Below are positions 8,501 to 16,021 of a stretch of DNA of 16,021 nt, in pieces; positions within the stretch are counted from its first letter, which is position 1; the number at the start of each line of letters is the position of its first letter. Source of the stretch: Physocladia obscura (lineage: Eukaryota; Chytridiomycota; Chytridiomycetes; Chytridiales; Chytriomycetaceae); contig JADGJH010000620.1 of NCBI GenBank assembly GCA_027596945.1, forward strand, positions 1-16,021, written 5' to 3'. Below the pieces are notes generated by a model. That model made no database searches. It was not told the origin of the DNA and was given only the letters and a program-made list of their open reading frames with translations. The position numbers were made by a program, and so were the translations under genes.

Positions 8501-11500
8501 AGGTTTTTGAAGGTTTTGAAGTCCTTGAAAGCAGACGCTTGAGAGGAAAATCATCACTAAATCTAGAAATTTGCTCTTGAAGAATATTAATATGAAAATT
8601 TTTGGGTATTTGATTCAGTATGTCTCTGTTCAGAAATAGATGGTCAAGCAACGTTTCAAGATATGAAATTGCTGATTCATTCACCAAAGCGCATTTTTCA
8701 GAGGCGTAAGCTGCGATGATTTCGTTGAGATCACAGCAAGTTACAAGGACTCCCTGTTTTGTGAAGTTTATAAATAAATAAATAAAAAAGCAATCGTAAC
8801 AACAAACTTTGGTATGTAAAATTCCTGTTAAAAACTCAATGTCGCTGAATAAAATTTCCAACTCTTTCCAATTTTTCTGCAATAACAGCGAATTAGGAAG
8901 TTCTCTAATTTTTCGTTCATTCCAGTTCTATTAATTGCATTGTTAAATGATTGAAGTAAACGAAATTTTCAACATTTAACTTACGGAATTACTCATGACT
9001 TCAGAAAATTGGTGCGGCATATTTATGCAGCCATTTAATGAATTATTTCCAGAAAAATAGGTGAAAAGAAGGTCGCCAAAAATTTTCTGAAATTGTTCAC
9101 TTCGCAATTGGTATCTTCTGTTTAAAACTGCAATCAAATCGGAATCCAGCCTAATAGAAAACAGCTCTCCTCCCCATCCAGTACAGCGTGTGAAAATTTT
9201 TCGAGAATCTTGAATTAATGAAAGAATATGGAAGGATGGAGATGAAGTGACATTCACCTCATACTAGTATTTGTTTTAATCAACAATAAACAATCATATA
9301 AAGGTCACGTACCGTGGAACTCATTTTGAATAAGTCAGAAAGCTCACTTTGAGTTAATCCGTCCTTTGAAGACACAAGAAGTGAAAATAAAAGCTTAACC
9401 TTCTCTTCGCCATGGATTTCTTCCAATTTCTCTAGCAAGTTTGTCAAAGCTTGTGACACAGTCTTTGGAAAACAAAATGAGTCAACCAAGTCCCAGGAAG
9501 TCCAATCTTTTGATAAATTATGAATCAATTTCAGCATTCTGATTGGAATGACTCCATTCACCGATTCGCAGGTCAAAAAAGCACTTTTTATGGCCTCCAA
9601 TTGACTTGATTGTAACCTGCGGCCTTGAACATCACTTAATCTCTTGATACTGCTTTTTAAAACCGGATGAATTAGCTGTCCGATTTTCAAAAAAAACGAC
9701 TCATGGACGTTTTTGAGCTCTTGGTCACTTGGAAGTGGTACATTTTTGGATTGGGCTGATAAAACCGACGGCGCTCGCAGCTTAATTCGTTCAGAAATAA
9801 AGTTAATTGTTTGGTGATCGCTGGATGATAAGACGATTCGCACAAATGGTGGAATATCATCAAGTAGCCATGATATATTGGGATACATTGATCCAGTTGT
9901 CGAATGTTGGAAAATGTTTTCAATTTTTGATACAATAATGATTAAAGGTTTTTCAGCCGTTGCAACTTTTAAAACTTCCGAAAATATTCCAATCAAAACT
10001 TCAGTGCTGTTACTTCGTTTAATGCTGTATGCTGAGCAAATTTGATCAGTTATTGATTTCATAAGGTTATAAGAAGTTGATGAGTCCTCTGTGAGGCCGG
10101 CGACTCGTGCAACAATCACACAATTCATGGTAACCTTTGAATTACATTTTAAACTGATACTAGAGTTTGTGGAATGGTGGTTTTTGAGAATATTAACTGT
10201 GTCTAAAGTTCCAAACGCTCCGCCTGCTGATGTGCAATTTGAGTTTAAAGAATTTGAGCTACAATTGCTGGTTTTTTTGTTTCCAGTTGGCTGCTGCGAG
10301 CTGTTCATGTTTTGCCGGATGTTTTGTGGTTGCAGCTCAAAGTTTTTCACTAATCTTTGGAGACTTTTTCCAATGACTGACGTTTTGCCCATTCCAGATT
10401 CAGCAAATACAAGTAATGGCGGTAGCGTAAAATTTTCATTGCGATTCATGTATCCAACCAATTTTTCAATTAAATGTTCTCGCAAGCAATGATCTTTTGC
10501 TCGAGATTTGAAAAAATTTAAATGCCTCACAATCTCTTGATTTAATTTGTTTGTCTCTGGCATGTTTTCTGCAACTGCCAAAATACCGTCCTGGATGCAA
10601 TCCGAAATTTTTGATAGTACAGACTCTGTTTCGATTTGATTTTCTGAGAAAAACTTGGAAGAAGTATCACATTTTTTGAGCGAAAAAGTGACTCCTTTTT
10701 TTTTTTGGTTTCGGTTACCTCAAATTGATTTTCCTTTGGCACAGAATTATACAGATATTCTTGCAATTTTGAAATAAGTCTGCTATCTTCTTTGCTCAAG
10801 CTTGACGTAATGTCTTTGTATGTAGCACAAAGTAAACTTTTGAACCAATCTCCTTTACGCGACTGCTTCACAATACCGACCAAAATTTCCTCCTGGAATC
10901 GAGATTGAACGAATCGCTGAACTGAAGCTGGTTCCAAGATTCCACGGCGGCCCAATTGAATCGCAATATCTTTCATGATCTTTTGCAAAACAATATTCTC
11001 ATTGCTACAAGTACAAAGAATTTCAGTGAACTGAAACATCTGTTACAAATATTACCTCCAATCTGTAGAGCTATTGTTAAAGCTCTTTAAGACCCATTGC
11101 CCCGGAATCCAGTTTTCATCCAACACATACCACTTCTTCATCAAGCTTTCAGCAGAGTCAAGGCCCGAAACATTGAAATTTTGTAAACTGATAAATTTTG
11201 CTTGCTGAAGAAGTTGTTCAAAAACAGATGCGTCAATTTTCGTTGGTAGTTCTTGATCACCGTATTTGGTACAATCGAAAAATGCAATTTGATTGAACGC
11301 GATTGAGTCCTGGAGGCTTTAATACTCAGCAGGCAGGGTTTTTTGGTTAATTTTGACGTACCTGCAATGATTCGTTCAAGCACCATCGCTGAACTTTTTG
11401 AATGGCCCTTGAGTTGACGTTTTGGATATTGAAGGAAATATCGATCCATTGAAATTCAATTCCAAAAGACATGCAAAAATTACGTAACTAGTTAAAGAAA

Positions 11501-13059
11501 TTAGATTGTTAGCTTATTTTGCTTGTTTGTTAAATACTGACAGGTAATAAGTGCTCATCGATAAATTTAGTTCTTTCTTGTAAAAAATCATCTGGACACG
11601 CTAAGCTGACATAAATTTTGCACAAATAAACCTTTGTCTCCTTCAAGACAACAAAGCTACTGATAGCAGATCCCGAAATGATTGATTTTGCCAGAGCATT
11701 TTCGTCCACAGTCGTGAATTTGTTAGCAAATTTATTTTCTTTTCTGGTTTCGTCCGAAACTTCTGTTAAAGATGTTCCAAACGGAGTCAGCTGCCAATAT
11801 CCATTTGGAATAAAGAGCTCTTCATCTCCAGGAAATTCGTTTTCGAATTCAAAGCTGGTTGCTTTAGCAGAATAAATATGTGTCAAATCTTTATGGGAAC
11901 TGCAAGTTTTCTGGCTCATCATAGCCTCTTTTTCACGTCGTTCTTTTTGTTTCTGTTGCGCAATTAGTGCGACTCTGGGGACGATTACAATTGAATTTCG
12001 TGGTTCCTTTGAATTTTTATCAGTTTTTAGGTCAAAGGTGTTGCACTTTGGCGTTATTTTGGCGACTCTTGGAATTAGTGGTACTTTTGGGGAATATTTC
12101 GGAGGTATAAGTATTCCATCATTTGAGCGTTTAATGAGATACGGTTTTTTCATATGTTTAGGAGGATTATCACAATTATAGTCTTCAATATTTGTATCAC
12201 GAGATTTGGATAATTCTCGTTTTGATTTTATAATAGATTTTAAAGACTTTGAGAAATACAATGATCTAATTGAACTAACAGGAGAATTGGAACGATTTCG
12301 TGTTTCTGCACCTACTTCATGATTAATATACACCCCGTAATTTTCAAGTTCTTGTAAATATCGTGCTGGAAATCGAGATATATTTTGCAGATGCTTTAGT
12401 GTTGCGATTCGATCTTTCTTGAAAGAATTCGAGTTGTAAAATGGAGAACTTGCTTCGATTCTTTGAAGAAATAACTTGAAAATAAAAATTGAAAATTGAG
12501 TGAACGAATCATATAATTTTTTTTCGTTACCATGTTTCCTTTTTCTGTTTCATTATTTAAATCGCGTTTGTAAGGACCATTCAAGCCATTCTTCCTGAGC
12601 ACGGAATCTGGTTGAGCAGATTTTGATCGAGTTTTTTTTGGCTGAACAGCTGCCACCTGGCGCTTTATGCGATCCAAAAGTATTTTGTTTTCTGCATCAA
12701 CTCTTTTCGCGTTATCTTTAAGTTTATTACGCGTTTTTAATTTGTTTTTTTTCTAATTTTATATGTATACCTTTTATATCTCTTTGTTTTTTCGATCTTC
12801 CTGTTAAAGACGGGTAAGTTACAGGCGAAGTAATTTTGACTTCGGTGCTTGCAACACGTTCAAGTTTCTCGCGATGAGTCTTTTGGACGTGCTGATCCCA
12901 TTTTAATTGGACAATTTTGTTTGCGCATGGAACTGTTGGAACATAGGCACGATAATTCCAATTGGTACCGTTTGTGGCTATCGCTGATGTTGAGTGGGAA
13001 CGAACGCGTGAAGTACTGGAATCAAATTCGTGAGATGTGTTTGATGCGAGTGAAAGCAT
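5568..13059 (-). CDS. CFAP97-like / DUF4062 / NACHT (STAND NTPase) / WD40 repeat protein
   Basis: Ten exons in my model: 13059-12771, 12715-12531, 12474-11542, 11487-11362, 11309-11056, 11004-10719, 10653-9313, 9263-8985, 8876-8808, 8753-5568. Introns are 49-65 nt (one 108), all GT-AG, and phases agree throughout, giving 2315 residues. ATG 13059 has an in-frame stop upstream. Residues about 50-195 resemble both halves of the CFAP97/hemingway domain (KWDQHVQKTHREKLERV; a DAENKILLDRI helix; NISRF). A Lys/Ser-rich linker follows. DUF4062 spans about 439-590 (VSLACPDDFLQER; GIEFQWIDI; KYGDQELPTKI; WYVLDENWIP). The NACHT P-loop is ESGMGKT (residues 776-782); sensor-like VRIVLSSS follows near 963. 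A winged-helix-like segment (SKDGLTQSELSDLF) ends exon 7. WD40-like blades run from about 1410 to 2290 (SPDGKYFALGSSDGVVKIFD and others). Architecture matches NWD1/NWD2/TEP1-type scaffold ATPases, which assemble by nucleotide-driven oligomerisation; a cilium-linked role here is inference. Exon borders are by eye. Confidence 0.85.
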
Positions 13060-13598
13060 GGAGAAAGAATATTTTTGTACTGGTTTTGTTTATTTTTTCA
13101 AAATTGTTTCACGGAGCCATACGTGCCAACAGAGTCACGCGAATTCTCGAAGGTATTAAAATTCTTTCGCAAAGTTATCTTTTTCTATTCTTGGCCGAGT
13201 TGAGAATTTTTTATCGTTAGCTGTGTGTTTGTCCACAATATGCTTTACTCAAAAAGCTGTCAGTTCCCGTCCTTGTTTTGCAATTCCAAAGCTACGTCAC
13301 ATAGCGAGCTTGCGAAAACTTAGTACCCTGTCGGCAAATTGCACGATCTGCGAGTCAAATAGAAAAAACAGAAAGTTGACTTTGTCAAAACAGTGGGAAA
13401 AGAAAGGCGGTGAACAGCCTCATTTTTGGAGAAAAAGAAAAAAACAAGTTCAGAAACTTGAGTACAAAGAAAAGTTTCGCAAGAATTTTGAGCGGACAGA
13501 ATATTTGTCCATATTTGTCCATCGTACGATTTTGTGAATTCTGATTGACGCGATTTTTATTGTCATTCGTTAATTTAAATTCTGAAAAAAAAAACAAC
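13060..13598. promoter_or_regulatory. Divergent intergenic region between the STAND gene and the thiolase gene
   Basis: About 540 bp separate the two start codons, which point away from each other, so both promoters and 5' UTRs must lie here unless distant exons exist. There is a short tandem ATATTTGTCC pair near 13501-13520 and A/T runs near 13430-13445 and 13583-13594. I see no clear TATA box. A 104-codon plus-strand frame at 13223-13537 is Lys/Arg-rich, has no splice link to the thiolase and is not called as a gene. Confidence 0.5.
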
Positions 13599-15153
<1,555 letters not shown>

Positions 15154-15220
15154 ATGATTTACCACCAGTGAGAATACGCACGAATGTGATTTTCAGCGCT
15201 AGGAAAAAGATGCAAATAAT

Positions 15221-15226
15221 AATAAA
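15221..15226 (+). terminator. Polyadenylation signal AATAAA of the thiolase gene
   Basis: AATAAA 68 bases after the thiolase stop codon, in an A-rich stretch, at a normal distance for a eukaryotic 3' end. Confidence 0.55.
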
Positions 15227-15661
15227 ATAAAAACTAAGTTTTACTGCAAAAAGTGGACCACGATTTGCTCTCCATTTGTCAATTTGGAATGTTTGCCGTA
15301 ATCAATTTCCATACCAAAAGGGATTAAAAATAATTATTTTATTGCCACTCAAAAGAACAAAAACCGACCATTCCAAAATGAACACGATAATGCTTGCTAA
15401 CCAAGGACATAATTCAAAAAATCTCTCCGACAGTCTGATGTTTCACCCAAGGGAATTTGATATGCCACAGCCCAAAAAGATCCCAAACAATCAGAACGCA
15501 ACTCAAATAACTCGCTTTCAAACTTCAAGTGGAAACTATAAAGTATCACACATTCCCGCATAAAATTTTGTGGGGTCAATTTTTTTTTCTCTAATTTCAG
15601 TCAAAAAAAAAAATTTTTTTTTAATTTTTATTTCGAAATTGGAAAGTCACTCACACGGCAA
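15227..15661. other. Intergenic region with likely 5' leader and UTR intron of the next gene
   Basis: Contains a plus-strand frame of 95 codons (15276-15563; 61 codons from the better-placed ATG at 15378), polar and Asn/Gln/Ser-rich, with no recognised domain. It is followed by a strong acceptor at 15599-15600 (poly-T, CTAATTTCAG) whose best donor is GTATCA at 15541, making a 60-nt intron. Splicing there would put the frame out of phase with the ATG at 15662, so this is more likely a 5'-UTR intron than coding. An A-run followed by a T-run (15603-15622) comes next. Confidence 0.35.
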
Positions 15662-16005
15662 ATGGGACCTCGTCAGTCAACAATGATCAAAAAGCAGCTC
15701 AGTCAACCTGCCAACGCCTCCAAAATCAGAGAAACTCATGACAAAAGTGTGTCTGAAAAATCGCCGGACTCTACTGTTGCATCCGCTCAGCCACTAACAA
15801 AATCCGCAGAGGTAGAGCAGGAGGAAGAGGCAAAATTCGATCGAGTGCATGCAAAAGTTTGGAACCCAAACAACCCAGAATCTTGGGAAGCCGATATGCG
15901 CGGCTATCACGCCGTCGAAGAAAGCGAGTATACGCTTCCGAGCGACGAAATCGAACAAAGCCGCTTGGAAACACAGCATTATCTTCTTCGTGTTAGATTT
16001 CATGG
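15662..16005 (+). CDS. Putative fungal-type SAM-dependent methyltransferase, N-terminal exon (partial)
   Basis: ATG 15662 opens 114 complete codons plus two bases; a donor GTATAT at 16006 ends the exon, and the frame would otherwise stop just inside the window. Residues 1-60 are polar, Ser/Glu-rich and probably disordered. Residues 79-110 read MRGYHAVEESEY, LPSDEIEQSRLETQHYLLR: in fungi this arrangement (Tyr-His, then Leu-Pro-x-Asp, then acidic-x-x-Arg-Leu-x-x-Gln-His) sits directly before the SAM-binding domain of a large family of methyltransferases. The SAM-binding glycine loop itself would lie beyond the window, so the catalytic domain is not seen and the substrate is unknown. The call rests on the N-terminal motif alone. 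Confidence 0.55.
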
Positions 16006-16021
16006 GTATATTGTTTAAAAA

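Noticed and set aside
5568..8882. Treating the WD40 block as a separate gene
   Set aside because: Its 5' end is an acceptor (TTATTGCAG at 8877), it has no ATG at the start, and it joins in phase to the exon at 9263-8985 that continues the NACHT/winged-helix region.
10091..10492. Plus-strand open frame of 133 codons
   Set aside because: Antisense shadow of the NACHT exon; no domain and Phe/Leu-rich in the manner of reverse-strand reads.
10653..10740. Frame shift at the run of eleven A/T (10696-10706) in the STAND gene
   Set aside because: A 65-nt intron (10654-10718, GTAACC to CCAAG) removes the run and joins the two frames in phase, so no error or programmed shift is needed.
11005..11055. 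Micro-intron of 16 or 25 nt or two stop codons between the DUF4062 and NACHT exons
   Set aside because: A 51-nt intron ending at TTGTAG keeps the phase and gives a continuous conserved region, matching the size of the other introns.
12849..13220. Plus-strand open frame of 123 codons
   Set aside because: Opposite the first exon of the STAND gene and its flank; no recognisable domain and no splice link.
13223..13537. Plus-strand open frame of 104 codons in the divergent promoter region
   Set aside because: Basic, low-complexity translation, no domain, and no in-phase splice to the thiolase; more likely leader or spacer DNA.

Overview
The window is eukaryotic nuclear DNA. Genes are split by many very short GT-AG introns (48-65 nt in most cases), AATAAA signals follow two of the genes, and intergenic DNA is AT-rich. 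The protein content points to an early-diverging, flagellated (chytrid-like) fungus. The right edge carries the N-terminus of a fungal-type methyltransferase, the thiolase resembles yeast ERG10, and a very large gene contains a cilium-associated CFAP97-like module. This assignment is inference from gene content; no species marker is present.

Left part, about 1-4770: a run of damaged or hard-to-resolve minus-strand reading frames. Positions 1-2165 hold a CpG-poor, frame-broken remnant whose upstream part resembles the N-terminal region of virus/transposon-type B-family DNA polymerases and whose downstream part is a clear TRAF-type zinc finger running off the left edge. Positions 2440-3261 hold an unrecognised protein interrupted by stops. 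Positions 3420-4341 hold a three-exon frame ending in an HNH-endonuclease-like motif, with one in-frame stop. This looks like accessory, mobile-element-derived DNA. About 800 bp of mostly non-coding DNA follows (4769-5567).

Centre, 5568-13059 minus: one ten-exon gene (my model: 2315 residues). It encodes a CFAP97-like N-terminus, a DUF4062 domain, a NACHT-type STAND NTPase, a winged-helix-like segment and a long WD40 region. All nine splice junctions keep the frame. The DUF4062-NACHT-WD40 order is that of the NWD1/NWD2/TEP1 group; the CFAP97-like front end is the most unusual feature of the window.

Right part: a divergent intergenic promoter region (13060-13598), then a plus-strand acetyl-CoA C-acetyltransferase gene in six exons (13599-15153), a short spacer with a likely 5'-UTR intron, and the first coding exon of a putative SAM-dependent methyltransferase cut by the window edge. 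The thiolase (first step of sterol/isoprenoid synthesis) and the STAND gene start head to head and may share upstream sequence, but nothing links their functions.
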